From Megaustenia siamemsis (lineage: Eukaryota > Mollusca > Gastropoda > Stylommatophora > Ariophantidae), in NCBI GenBank assembly GCA_032433765.1, contig JAVIAB010000101.1:66371140-66435139 (forward strand): DNA of 64,000 nucleotides, given 5' to 3'. Positions within the stretch are counted from its first letter, which is position 1, and each line of letters starts with the position of its first letter. The notes under the pieces were generated by a model. It made no database searches. It was not told the DNA's origin and saw only the letters and a list, made by a program, of their open reading frames with translations. The translations under genes and the position numbers were made by a program. Below are positions 10,033 to 20,852 of the stretch, piece by piece.

Positions 10033-11895
10033 CTACCATCAATGCTCTTTGTTATTAAGTGTGAGACTGTCCTCGTTGTTGGTCTGCTAGAGCCTATCGA
10101 TGCTCTTTGTTATTAAGTGTGAGACTGTCCTCGTTGTTGGTCTGCTCGAGCCTATCAATGCTCTTTGTTATTAAGTGTGAGACTGTCCATGTTGTTGGTC
10201 GGCTAGAGCCTATCGATGCTCTTTGTTATTAAGTGTGAGACTGTCCTCGTTGTTGGTCTGCTCGAGCCTATCAATGCTCTTTGTTATTAAGTGTGAGACT
10301 GTCCATGTTGTTGGTCTGCTAGAGCCTATCGATGCTCTTTGATATTAAGTGTGAGACTGTCCTCGTTGTTGGTCTGCTAGAGCCTATCGATGCTCTTTGT
10401 TATTAAGTGTGAGACTGTCCTCGTTGTTGGTCTGCTAGAGCCTACCGATGCTCTTTGTTATTAAGTGTGAGACTGTCCACGTTGTTGGTCTGCTCGAGCC
10501 TATCAATGCTCTTTGTTATTAAGTGTGAGACTGTCCATGTTGTTGGTCTGCTAGAGCCTATCGATGCTCTTTGTTATTAAGTGTGAGACTGTCCACGTTG
10601 TTGGTCTGCTAGAGCCTATCGATGCTCTTTGTTATTAAGTGTGAGACTGTCCACGTTGTTGGTCTGCTCGAGCCTATCGATGCTCTTTGTTATTAAGTGT
10701 GAGACTGTCCATGTTGTTGGTCTGCTAGAGCCTATCGATGCTCTTTGTTATTAAGTGTGAGACTGTCCACGTTGTTGGTCTGCTAGAGCCTATCCATGCT
10801 CTTTGTTATTAAGTGTGAGACTGTCCATGTTGTTGGTCTGCTAGAGCCTATCCATGCTCTTTGTTATTAAGTGTGAGACTGTCCATGTTGTTGGTCTGCT
10901 AGAGCCTATCCATGCTCTTTGTTATTAAGTGTGAGACTGTCCATGTTGTTGGTCTGCTAGAGCCTATCCATGCTCTTTGTTATTAAGTGTGAGACTGTCC
11001 ATGTTGTTGGTCTGCTAGAGCCTATCCATGCTCTTTGTTATTAAGTGTGAGACTGTCCACGTTGTTGGTCTGCTTGAGCCTATCGATGCTCTTTGTTATT
11101 AAGTGTGAGGCTGTCCTTGTTGTTGGTCTGCTAGAGCCTATCGATGCTCTTTGTTATTAAGTGTGAGACTGTCCATGTTGTTGGTCTGCTAGAGCCTATC
11201 GATGCTCTTTGTTATTAAGTGTGAGACTGTCCACGTTGTTGGTCTGCTTGAGCCTATCGATGCTCTTTGTTATTAAGTGTGAGACTGTCCTTGTTGTTGG
11301 TCTGCTAGAGCCTATCGATGCTCTTTGTTATTAAGTGTGAGACTGTCCATGTTGTTGGTCTGCTAGAGCCTATCGATGCTCTTTGTTATTAAGTGTGAGA
11401 CTGTCCTTGTTGTTGGTCTGCTAGAGCCTATCGATGCTCTTTGTTATTATGTGTGAGACTGTCCACGTTGTTGGTCTGCTTGAGCCTATCGATGCTCTTT
11501 GTTATTAAGTGTGAGACTGTCCATGTTGTTGGTCTGCTAGAGCCTATCGATGCTCTTTGTTATTAAGTGTGAGACTGTCCATGTTGTTGGTCTGCTTGAG
11601 CCTATCGATGCTCTTTGTTATTAAGTGTGAGACTGTCCTTGTTGTTGGTCTGCTAGAGCCTATCGATGCTCTTTGTTATTAAGTGTGAGACTGTCCACGT
11701 TGTTGGTCTGCTAGAGCCTATCAATGCACTTTGTTATTAAGTGTGAGACTGTCCATGTTGTTGGTCTCATCGAACCTATCGATGCTCTTTGTTATTAAGT
11801 GTGAGACTGTCCACGTTGTTGGTCTGCTCGAGCCTATCAATGCTCTTTGTTGTTAAGTGTGAGACTGTCCATGTTGTTGGTCTGGACGAGAGTAT
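10033..11895. repeat. 58-bp minisatellite, about 32 units
   Basis: The unit contains GCTCTTTGTTATTAAGTGTG and GTTGTTGGTCTGCTAGAGCC. Units fall into subtypes defined by the base triplet after GTCC (ATG, ACG, TTG or CTCG) and by CTAGAG, CTCGAG or CTTGAG at the joint. The subtypes alternate in dimer and trimer patterns, showing higher-order organisation. The last copy decays into unique sequence near 11890. No coding frame is meaningful. Confidence 0.97.
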
Positions 11896-12034
11896 CGACC
11901 ACATCCAATTGATGCCTCGTGACTCAGTGTACCTTTTGTTTTTCTGTAGTTCTGCCTCTTCTTTTTATCTTGCCCTCTGCCTCCCATTTCAGTTCTCACT
12001 TTCAGATTCTCTTTCAGAACCCTCCCTCCCCCAC

Positions 12035-12310
12035 TACACGCCACAGAATATATAAGAAACAATACATAAAATGGTTTGGCATCGTAACGAGGTGGAAATA
12101 TAAAAACACAACACAACGAGCCTTTAATAAACGTTGCTAGAACACCAGACCTATGGACCGACCACGGAAAAGGAAGGATTGACAGCTTATTAGAAAGACT
12201 AGAAAGCATAACAGCAGCATAGTCTAACAGAAGAGCAAAAGACACAAATTATATCTCTCCTTGACAGTGACATGCAAATGAGGAAACAAAGAAAGAGAAG
12301 GAAGAAGAAA
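12035..12310 (+). pseudogene. LINE D 3' fragment
   Basis: Reads KKQYIKWFGIVTRWKYKNTTQRAFNKRC, then a broken RPRKRKD basic block, then the terminal residues and a GAAGGAAGAAGAAA tail. It matches 9150-9550 block by block. It starts about 140 bp after the 58-bp array. Confidence 0.8.
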
Positions 12311-12319
12311 TCCTCGACA

Positions 12320-13035
12320 AATGTGCGCCTTCTTCGCTTGATTATGGATGAATCGTTGAAAATCGATAAATAGTTGATGGGTGCCAGGACATTTCTATGA
12401 CATCTCCGCTAGCCTTGAATTCTTTGATTAGAATGTGAACTATTTCTTATTAGGTATTTGTTTTGGAACGCCTTTCATGTAATTTCTAGCATTTTATACA
12501 TATGTAATTTCTATAAAGTATTTCTTTACTTATTTCCAGTTCTCGCATGCAGGTGAGTAATAAATACATCTTATTTGATCATCCTAAGCATTTTCTGTAT
12601 GTTCTATCTACTTTGTTTCCACATTGTATCAATGATTTTGAAAGTTATCGCTGCATATGCTGAAGTGACTATAATGTATTTCTTTTTGCCTCCTTGACCT
12701 AACAGTTTGCTGAGATATACAAAGTAATGTACATCTTCCAGTGCTTTTCTCTTTCATTCCAGTGTGATTTGATGTCAGTTTAATTGTCCAATACTTTTGC
12801 CATTAATGATTTATATAGAATCATGTTCTGCTAGTCATCAATGACAGAACATTGACTACTTTCTGTTGACATCGAGTTTCCATTACTACTGAGGGATCTA
12901 CGTCCTCAACACAATTAGTGTCCTATGATTGCAGATTTTAGGTGTTTAAGAACAATTAAATCATGCGTCTACCTATAGATATTACAGTGTCTTATACCTA
13001 CCTATAGCATGTTTTTTTATAATTTTTTTATAAGA
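12320..13035. other. Unassigned AT-rich stretch
   Basis: I see nothing recognisable; a few phrases around 12660-12830 could be heavily decayed reverse-strand LINE. Confidence 0.4.
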
Positions 13036-13039
13036 TCAT

Positions 13040-13650
13040 AAAGTAAACGGCCTGCTGGCGTAGGTGATCATGTCTCTCCACAACTTTTGATCTCGACAGT
13101 TATTTATCATTTCTGCTGTTGACCTTCTGCCATTCTCTTAAGCTGTCTGGCGTCTTTTCTCTTTGTTTCCCTCTATATCTTCGTCTCCCAATTTTCACTG
13201 TAGTTACACTACATTCTAACTTTTCCCTGCTCATTAAATGGTCAAAAAGTAATGATTGTTATTTCCTAATATTATAAATTAGCTCTCTTTTGATTTGGCC
13301 GCTCTCAGAACGTTTTCAATACTATTCTTAGCTGTCCATGGTAGTCTCAACATTCTTCTGTAAAACCACATTTCTACAGCCTCCAGTGATGTTCTTGTCT
13401 GTTATCCTATTGTACATGATTCACATCCATATGTTATGACTGGCCCTACATAACATTTAAGAACTCCGTTTCTCGTTTCTAGTGTCCAAAATGGACAGCA
13501 TAATATCTTCCTCAGTTTCTTTGAAAGCTGCTCTTGCCTGGTCCATTCTGCATCTCACCTCTGATGTATATCTTCCGTATGAGGTCCATATACTTATATC
13601 ATCCAATCAATTTCCGAAGGATATTACTTACGTAAGATGCAAAACTTTTG
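13040..13650 (-). pseudogene. LINE C 3' fragment, minus strand
   Basis: The minus strand starts (at the right) with RT thumb sequence, passes an SESCTIG-like block near 13415, RRMLRLPWTAKNS near 13330-13380, then the basic tail and NNCRDQKLWRDMIT near 13070-13110. It matches 5095-5630 in opposite orientation. Multiple stops. Confidence 0.75.
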
Positions 13651-13974
13651 ACCTGAATAACAGAAGATATAAGAGTTTCGCTTGGAAAACATGTCTCAGC
13701 ACGGTTATTATGTGAATGTATCACTAATATTAATATTTCAATAAAGGAGATTGGTTGATATATGCTGATGCCTCTATGTGGTGGTAATGACCTGATGTTT
13801 CTTTTAAAAATCTCGTTAAGTGAGAAAACATGGGATTAATCTCATACATTAATTTCTCATGAAAAATTAAAACAAATGATGGTCAAACTTGACGTTGTCA
13901 TGGTAACGAGTATACAAATACAGTGCACAGCCACTGCACACATAACCAACATTATATTGTATCTTATATCAGTG

Positions 13975-14273
13975 TTATTCAGCCAGCAAATGAAAAGACG
14001 AGTGCAAGCTGCAGAGACAGGATTTCTCAGACAAATGTTGAAAGTGTCTTGGTCAACTAAAAATACAAACGAGGACATTCTCAAAGAGCAAACACAATAA
14101 TGTTGTTTTTAAGAAATATCAGAAAGAAACAATCGACACTTTTTCGGTTTGGAATACTTAGATACAACTGACAAAATAGAGGGGAAGAGAGATCCCGGAC
14201 GACAAAGACGAAGGTACTAGGTAGCTTGATGTCATGACATGTGAAACAGTCAACAAAAGAATTGATGCGATAC
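13975..14273 (+). pseudogene. LINE B/C fragment interrupted by a SINE
   Basis: Reads SQQMKRRVQAAETGFLRQ, LKVSWSTKNTNEDILKE, then in another frame an ISERNN / TDKIEGKRDPGRQRR tail. The element continues after the SINE at about 14548-14620 (RIENCGRT-like, ending near a TGATGATAT tail). It is 5'-truncated and frameshifted. Confidence 0.8.
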
Positions 14274-14285
14274 ACTGCGGATAGA

Positions 14286-14547
14286 GGGAGCCGCGATAGA
14301 TCAGTGGTTAGTGAACTGGACTACAAAGGACAAGAGGTAATGTTCGATACCAACCGACGACTTCCCGGTTCACCCAGCCTTAAATGGGTACCGGATTTTT
14401 TTCTGGAAAAGTAAATCGGCACGGGCGTAATACCGACCACATTGCCCCATAAATCATGTGCTGAAAGTCTTTAAAATGTATTTTTACTAACACCATATTC
14501 CCTATACGCCACTTGGCGTGACGAGGGGTCTTTACTCTTTTTTTTTT
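14286..14547 (+). mobile_element. tRNA-derived SINE in LINE B/C
   Basis: It starts GGAGCCGCGATAGATCAGTGG and has a box B-like GTTCGATACC. The body has TAAATGGGTACCGG and the 3' hairpin ACGCC-ACTT-GGCGT near 14506-14520, then a T-rich tail. A 12-bp target duplication ACTG[C/A]GGATAGA lies at 14274-14285 and 14548-14559, and the LINE reading continues across it. One mutation in box A (GATC for GCTC) suggests weaker promoter function. Confidence 0.9.
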
Positions 14548-14559
14548 ACTGAGGATAGA

Positions 14560-14900
14560 AAATTGCGGAAGGACATGATTGCCTACGCCACCCGGTATGA
14601 TACGTGATGATATCAGAGTTTAAAACGACTTAGAACGAGAATTAGGTAATAAAAAACATTTTTTTTTTTTACCATCCGCTTTTCGGCGGCTCTGAAATTA
14701 TTGATAATATTGATGCAACATACACGTACTTAGACACTCGTTACTAGGTTCTTAACCCATGTCAGGTGGTGGATTAGCTGTTACAGCCAATTCCCTACAT
14801 TTTACAGTATTTGAGACATGATGCTATCTACTTCCGCTATTTTATTTCATTTATCTTAAACATGATATTATTATCTTTAACAAATAAAACGTTTGTCGTT
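14560..14900. other. End of LINE B/C fragment, then unassigned DNA
   Basis: The first about 60 bp are the LINE tail (GGAAGGACATGATTGCCTACGC-like). The rest, up to 14900, has no recognised feature apart from a T-run near 14660. Confidence 0.5.
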
Positions 14901-14904
14901 TTAG

Positions 14905-15690
14905 AATCATCATCATCATCAAGTATAATACATATAATTGATTATGTTTCTCCACAACTCTTGACAGTTATTTGTCATTTCTGTTGTTGACCTTCTGCCA
15001 AGCTATTCTCTTAAGCTGTCTGTTATCTTTTATCATAGCTTCTCTCTATCTCTTCGTCCCTCAATTTTTCAATTTCCCATAATTTACTCCGGCAGTTCTC
15101 TTCTTATTAATTGACACAATCAATTGTTGATTGTTACTTAGGCGTTCACTTTTCTGTGTTAGCCTTTTTGATAATGTCATCGTTGGCCTTTTTTTAGGTT
15201 TCCAAGAAACTGTCCACATTCTTCGCAGAAATCCTGTCTATGCGGCCTCTAACCGTCTTTTCATTTATTTGGCTGCTGTCCATAATTCGCTTCCATTGGT
15301 AAAATTGGACTCTATATAGGATCGATTAACTCACTTTCTAACTTTTATTGACATTTTTTTGTTGCATAAGACGTTTTATTTTTCTGAAATGCTCTTTTAG
15401 CTTGACCCATTCTGCTTTTATTTCTGTGCCTCATCTGCCATCTGATATTATTATTGTGCCTAAGTATTTGACGCGTTGAACTTACTTCAGATTTGTCCTG
15501 TTCAATTTATGTTGCATGATGGTGATGACTGTTTCTCTGATGTGATCAATACATCTGTTTCTTCCTATTTAGACTGAGATTGTTCTTGTTGCTTTCTTTT
15601 ACTATTATCTCTATCATTTTTTGTAGTTCATTCTCTGTCTCTGATATAAGGCTGTATCATCCGCATATCGCACATTTTTAAAGTGTCGTT
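14905..15690 (-). pseudogene. LINE C copy with RT end, minus strand
   Basis: It runs from a (ATC)n tail near 14907 through the C-terminal block, FGHLI-like, an RRFLRRMWTVSW-like region near 15205, an IIDSIQFYQWKRIMDS-like region near 15290, and reaches the region for CDMRMIQP (decayed RYADDT) near 15650-15670. Several frames are used. It is 5'-truncated just beyond the RT active site. Confidence 0.75.
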
Positions 15691-15890
15691 TCGGCATTAT
15701 TGACACATTTCACCAACCTGGATGTCGTCGGGGCACTATTATTAGACTTATGAACATGGTTCCTTTGGGACACTTGACAGACTTCATCAACCCGGGTGTG
15801 GTTTTGGGTACTATTAACAGATTTCGTCAACCCGGGTGTTGTTGGAATTATATTGGCAGATACCATTAACTGGGGACACTATTAACATTC
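15683..15890. repeat. Diverged ~39-bp repeats related to the 79-bp array
   Basis: About five imperfect units share CATCAACCCGGGTGT and GGG(A/T)AC plus TTGACAGA or ATTAACAGA. Each resembles one half of the 79-bp unit found at 16788-17887. They look like older, unhomogenised members of the same array. Confidence 0.75.
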
Positions 15891-15949
15891 TTCAACAACT
15901 TTGGTGAAGAAAGATGCAGTCATCTAAACAGACGTATCTGTATTACGAC

Positions 15950-16600
15950 ACACAAGGAGTGCATGAGCATTTACAACACGCTCAGCTGACAGAATAGACA
16001 AGGATGACAGTGGTGCATATGTTATAACCACGAGTAGCATGACGATGGAAGTGATGGCAGTGACCAGGGCATTCATCTGGTTAGTGTCACAAGACTATAC
16101 CCACGCCTGTATACTGAGTGATTCGAAGAGCATGATACAAAAAGTGGAGGCGGGCTCTGCACGCATGCAATGGGTAGAGTCATTGCACAAGTCACAAATA
16201 CGTAAGGTCATCTTTCTCTACGGAACTGAACATATGGGAGTACGGGAATATGAAAGAGTGGACAGGTTGGCTAGCTGCGTAGTCCATGAAAACAGTCAAC
16301 AAATATATTGATCGGGCACATCAGCAATGCCCTCCGATGAGAGGGAAGGGCACAGGACTTCGACAACCATGAGTCCATGTCACTCCTTCGGATGAAAGAG
16401 ATGGGAGTTAAGATGGATACATCCAGAAACGAGAAACTTAATGGGCGTATAGGAAAACGTATCAACCAACACAGAACTGGAATCGTCAATAGCTTCACAC
16501 TGCGAGACTTGCTGTAGAGGGTATGTGAGGACCTTCATAACATGTTCGGAATGCAATGAAACGGACTCGCAAATAAGTCAATAACAGTCTGGGTGTGTTT
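15950..16600 (+). pseudogene. LINE F fragment with RNase H domain
   Basis: Residues 2-90 of the frame at 16039-16311 read MEVMAVTRAFIWLVS, HACILSDSKSMIQKVE and REYERVDRLAS. These are the E (TMEVMA), D (LSDSKS) and late D (ERVDRLAS) positions of retroelement RNase H. After the stop the sequence continues with the element's tail (RMKEMGVKMDTSRNEK-like, then SFTLRDLL), shared with 28150-28390 and 32540-32815. RNase H after RT is typical of I/Jockey-type LINEs; the RT itself is not present here. Confidence 0.75.
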
Positions 16601-16629
16601 GGACAATATTGAGAAACTACGTCAATCCC

Positions 16630-16787
16630 ATTTTCTTCTCAGATTTTTCTGGGAAGAAAAGGCGGCCTGGCGTGATACCGATCAGATTACCCAAAAATGT
16701 GCCGTGGTTATAGAAACATATGGTCACTAACAACATGTTCCCAGGCGTGAGGGTGGGGGGGAACCTTTACTTACCTTTACTTTTACA
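16630..16787 (+). mobile_element. 5'-truncated SINE
   Basis: Only the body and tail of the main SINE family are present: a TTTTTCTGGGAAG start, CTGGCGTGATACCGATC, and the end CAGGCGTGAGGGTG plus a (TTTAC)n tail. It abuts the 79-bp array. Confidence 0.7.
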
Positions 16788-17887
16788 TCAATCTGAGTGC
16801 CGTTTAGGACATCATTGATAAACATCATCAACATGGGTGTTGTTGGGACACTAGTGACAGACTACATCAATCTGAGTGTCGTTTAGGACATCATTGATAA
16901 ACATCATCAACATGGGTGTTGTTGGGACACTAGGGACAGACTACATCAATCTGAGTGTCGTTTAGGACATCATTGATAAACATCATCAACATGGGTGTTG
17001 TTGGGGCACGAGTGACAGACTACATCAATCTGAGTGACGTTTAGGACATCATTGATAAACATCATCAACATGGGTGTTGTTGGGGCACGAGTGACAGACT
17101 ACATCAATCTGAGTGTCGTTTAGGACATCATTGATAAACATCATCAACATGGGTGTTGTTGGGGCACGAGTGACAGACTACATCAATCTGAGTGTCGTTT
17201 AGGACATCATTGATAAACATCATCAACATGTGTGTTGTTGGGGCACGAGTGACAGACTACATCAATCTGAGTGACGTTTAGGACATCATTGATAAACATC
17301 ATCAACATGGGTGTTGTTGGGGCACGAGTGACAGACTACATCAATCTGAGTGTCGTTTAGGACATCATTGATAAACATCATCAACATGGGTGTTGTTGGG
17401 GCACGAGTGACAGACTACATCAATCTGAGTGTCGTTTAGGACATCATTGATAAACATCATCAACATGGGTGTTGTTGGGGCACGAGTGACAGACTACATC
17501 AATCTGAGTGTCGTTTAGGACATCATTGATAAACATCATCAACATGGGTGTTGTTGGGGCACGAGTGACAGACTACATCAATCTGAGTGTCGTTTAGGAC
17601 ATCATTGATAAACATCATCAACATGAGTGTGGTTGGGACACTAGTGACAGACTACATCAATCTGAGTGTCGTTTAGGACATCATTGATAAACATCATCAA
17701 CATGAGTGTGGTTGGGACACTAGTGACAGACTACATCAATCTGAGTGTCGTTTAGGACATCATTGATAAACATCATCAACATGAGTGTGGTTGGGACACT
17801 AGTGACAGACTACATCACCCCGAGTGTCGTTTAGGACATCATTGATACATTTCATCAACTTGGGTGTGGTTGGGATATTATAGACAT
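16788..17887. repeat. 79-bp minisatellite, about 14 units
   Basis: Each unit is a dimer: one half contains CATCAATCTGAGTGTCGTTT, the other CATCATCAACATGGGTGTTG. Two unit types differ by GGGGCACGAGTGAC versus GGGACACTAGTGAC and occur in blocks, so homogenisation was local. The last unit (17815-17887) reverts to the older ~39-bp form with CACCCCGAGTGTC. Confidence 0.95.
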
Positions 17888-17904
17888 ATTTATTAAACTT
17901 CACC

Positions 17905-18138
17905 TTTTTTTTCTACTACATTCATTCTTTTATACCTAGCAAAATCAATGCCTTTTTTTCTACTACATTCATTCTTTTATACCTAGCAAAATCAATGCCT
18001 TTTTTCTACTACATTCATTCTTTTATACCTAGCAAAATCAATGCCTTTTTTTCTACTACATTCATTCTTTTATACCTAGCAAAATCAATGCCTTTTTTTC
18101 TACTACATTCATTCTTTTATACCTAGCAAAATCAATGA
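17905..18138. repeat. 47-bp minisatellite, 5 units
   Basis: Five near-perfect units contain CTACTACATTCATTCTTTTA with a variable T-run of five to seven. The near identity points to recent expansion. Confidence 0.95.
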
Positions 18139-18144
18139 CTTGCC

Positions 18145-18598
18145 ATTCCTTCATGTTATCTTCCTATCCCTATAGATTTGAATTAACTGATCGTGTTCTA
18201 TAAATGACAACTTGCATTGCTCTATCTCAAATTAGACAAGTAATAATGTGTAACTCACACAACTACACGATTCCATTTACTTACTGATTGCATTGCATCC
18301 AACACAAGGATAAACTAATGAGGATTACATCATTAATGTAATATCAATACAATTGTTAAAACTGCAAAATTTTGAAGCAGTGGAAAATAAATACCAAATG
18401 ATATTAAGCTTCTAAAACCGTAAAGAGACGAAAAACACTGTGACGTTTTGGTAAAAGCCTTCAACGGATATAAGACAATAAATACTAAAATAAAAACAAG
18501 AACGAAATACGAATACTTATCCCAGCAAAGTTATGTGAGTTGATAGATTTTTTTTTTAAGGTGGGGGGTGGTTAGAATGAGAGAGGAGGGTTACGATT
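18145..18598. other. Mostly unassigned; Penelope-like tail phrase near 18440
   Basis: AT-rich DNA. Around 18430-18475 the minus strand reads GTTGAAGGCTTTTACC then AAAACGTCACAG, resembling the phrase at 3595-3640. There is no coding region. Confidence 0.4.
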
Positions 18599-18988
18599 AG
18601 CCAGCTACAATTAGCCAGCTGCGATTAGCCAGCTACAATTAGCCAGCTGCTATTAGCCAGCTACAATTTGCCAGCTGCGATTAGCCAGCTACAATTATCC
18701 AGCTACAATTAGCCAGCTGCGATTAGCCAGCTACAATTAGCCAGCTGCGATTAGCCAGCTACAATTAGCCAGCTGCGATTAGCCAGCTACAATTTGCCAG
18801 CTGCGATTAGCCAGCTACAATTAGCCAGCTACAATTAGCCAGCTACAATTAGCCAGCTACAATTAGCCATCTAGAATTATCCAGCTACAATTATCCAGCT
18901 ACGATTAGCCAGCTACGATTAGCCACCTACAATTAGCCAGCTACAATTAGCGAGCTACAATTATCCAGCTACGATTAGCTAGCCTTGT
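18599..18988. repeat. 14-bp minisatellite, about 28 units
   Basis: The unit is AGCCAGCTACAATT, alternating with AGCCAGCTGCGATT over much of the array, a 28-bp dimer. AGCT gives each unit a small palindrome. Confidence 0.95.
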
Positions 18989-19046
18989 ATATGAAGGGTG
19001 CCCATGTCTGAGAGGATCTGTAATATCACTATTGTTATTGTTCCCA

Positions 19047-19232
19047 TAGTTTAGTTTAGTTTAGTTTATTTTGGTTTAGTTTAGTTTAGTTTAGTTTAGT
19101 TTAGTTTAGTTTAGTTTAGTTTAGTTTAGTTTAGTTTAGTTTAGTTTAGTTTAGTTTAGTTCAGTTTAGTTTCGTTTCGTTTCGTTTAGTTTAGTTTAGT
19201 TTAGTTTAGCTTAGTTTAGTTCAGTTTAGTTT
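19047..19232. repeat. (TTTAG)n array, about 37 units
   Basis: A pentamer repeat with a few C substitutions. It is interstitial and does not match the common animal telomere hexamer or the arthropod TTAGG pentamer. Confidence 0.95.
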
Positions 19233-19299
19233 ATTCGACGAACCAACATCCTTAGATATAGGGCACGCGCGTGATTGTTTAAATCTACTGCACAGAATT

Positions 19300-19570
19300 C
19301 GTCTTAGTTTGGGGAAATTTAGTGTGGGGAGACTAATGTCGGGAAATGTAGTGTTCAGAGACTGTGTGGGCTGTCAGGTTAGGGGAGATTTAGTGTAAGG
19401 AGATTGACGTGGGGAGACGTAGTTTGGGGAGATTTAGTTCGGCGAGACTTGGCGTTGGGTGACCCAGTGTGGGAGACTTAGTTTGGGGAGACTTGATGTG
19501 GGCATCGTAGTGTGGGGAGATTTAGTGTGAGGAAACTCAGTGGGGAGGCTCACTGCGAGGAGACTGCTCT
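19300..19570. repeat. Degenerate G-rich ~17-bp repeats
   Basis: Loose repeats of GTGTGGGGAGATTTAGT type. About fifteen units are recognisable, each with a G-run of three or four. Strong strand asymmetry of G over C. Confidence 0.7.
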
Positions 19571-19821
19571 TGTTGATTTATCAACTACTCTGATGTGAAA
19601 TGAGGATGACGTGAGCACTAAACTCAACAAACAAAAGCTATATTTGCGGCATTCTTCCGTTACTGGGGTCTGATGGAGGGGAATTATAGGGCCGGAGAAT
19701 AAGGGCCGCTTGTCTAGTGCAGACCCCGCGAGATATTCAGGTCTGAGTTTCTATTTCGCCTGTAATTTAAAAAAAAAACACATCCAGGGATTTGAACGGG
19801 CGCTCTCCTGAAGATCTCACC

Positions 19822-20193
19822 CCAAAATAGCATTTCAGAAAATTGAAGTGTCTTATGCAACACGTCTATGATAGTAGAAGAGAGAATGGGCGTTCAAGAG
19901 TGCTAGATAACGCTAATTCTGATCTATGGAAACGCTCAAGGACAGTTAACAAACACATGAAAGGACGATCAGAGGCCACAGAGATGGGATTTCAAAGAAG
20001 AATGTTGAAAGTTCAATGAACAGCTAAAAAGACCACTTTGTACGTTATCAAGGAGGCAGATAGAAACAATCACCATTGTTCAGGCCCATCATAAGTAAAA
20101 GAATGTGGGAATAATTGGTTACAACTGGCAAAATACAGGGAAAGAGAGATCGCAGATGAAAAAGAGAGATGATTCTAAATAGCTTAGTTTCAT
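19822..20193 (+). pseudogene. LINE B(+), left part, split by an inverted B copy
   Basis: Reads CKNSISENEKYLM-like, then KRSEATEMGFQRRMLKVQ and a broken ITGKIQGKRDRR-like tail. The copy stops at TAGCTTAGTTTCAT and its natural continuation is found at 23643-23850. The two junctions carry a degenerate 14-bp duplication (20180-20193 and 23643-23656), so the intervening DNA is an insertion. Confidence 0.8.
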
Positions 20194-20208
20194 CATCACG
20201 TGCCATAC

Positions 20209-20852
20209 TAAGGTGACCAGACGTCCCGATTTTTCCGGGACAGTCCCGATTTTTTCGGGACAGTCCCGATTTTTTACTCTTTTTTCAACCTTTGTCCCGG
20301 ATTTGTTACTGTCCCGAATTTGTCCCGATTTTGGCAGATTTTTTAGCTTTTGTCCCGGATTTGTTAAAATACATTAGGGACACAAACGTTTACCAATGTT
20401 GCCAATATGGTAAACGTCTCTTCGACTTAAAAATATACATTATTCCATTGTTGTGTAGAAAATATTTAAAAAGTTGAACTGGCTGTTCATTTAGCGAAAT
20501 AGTAACAGTAAAATGCGCTCCAAGTTTTAAATGTTTTATACTGAAACTGAAATACTGATCAGAAAAGTACAACAACTCTGCTTCACCTTCCATTTAAGTG
20601 AGTCGTATCACTATCGTATCGATCGTGAGTCGTATCGATTAGTATCACTAATGTTTTTTTTTTTTTAAATCTCCTGATAACGATTTATAAGCCTATATTT
20701 TTAGGTGTTTTAGTTAGTTTTAATACATATATATATATATATAATATGTATTATTCACTTTAAAAAGACAGAAGAAATGTCATTTTATTGATGGGAAATT
20801 TATGTCAAATTAATCCATCCCGAATTAAGGTTTCAAAAATATGGTCACCTTA
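20209..20852. mobile_element. Non-autonomous TIR element (MITE-like) in LINE B(-)
   Basis: A 644-bp segment bounded by inverted ends TAAGGTGACCA (20209-20219) and TGGTCACCTTA (20842-20852). It is flanked by the direct repeat GCCATAC (20202-20208 and 20853-20859). Removing it and one repeat restores the sequence found in other B copies (GTGCCATACCGG). Inside are repeated TCCCGATTTTT / TGTCCCGGATTTG motifs near the left end and AT-rich DNA. No transposase frame is visible. The 7-bp duplication does not fix the superfamily; hAT usually gives 8 bp. Confidence 0.85.

Noticed and set aside
10033..11895. CRISPR-like regularity of the arrays
   Set aside because: Units are contiguous without unique spacers, the setting is eukaryotic and no cas-like gene is present.
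14286..14360. Candidate tRNA genes at SINE heads
   Set aside because: Promoter boxes are present but the tRNA fold is followed by a shared SINE body and target duplications; these are SINEs.
19047..19232. (TTTAG)n as an interstitial telomere
   Set aside because: The unit does not fit known animal telomere repeats and imperfect units fit a simple microsatellite; no subtelomeric context.
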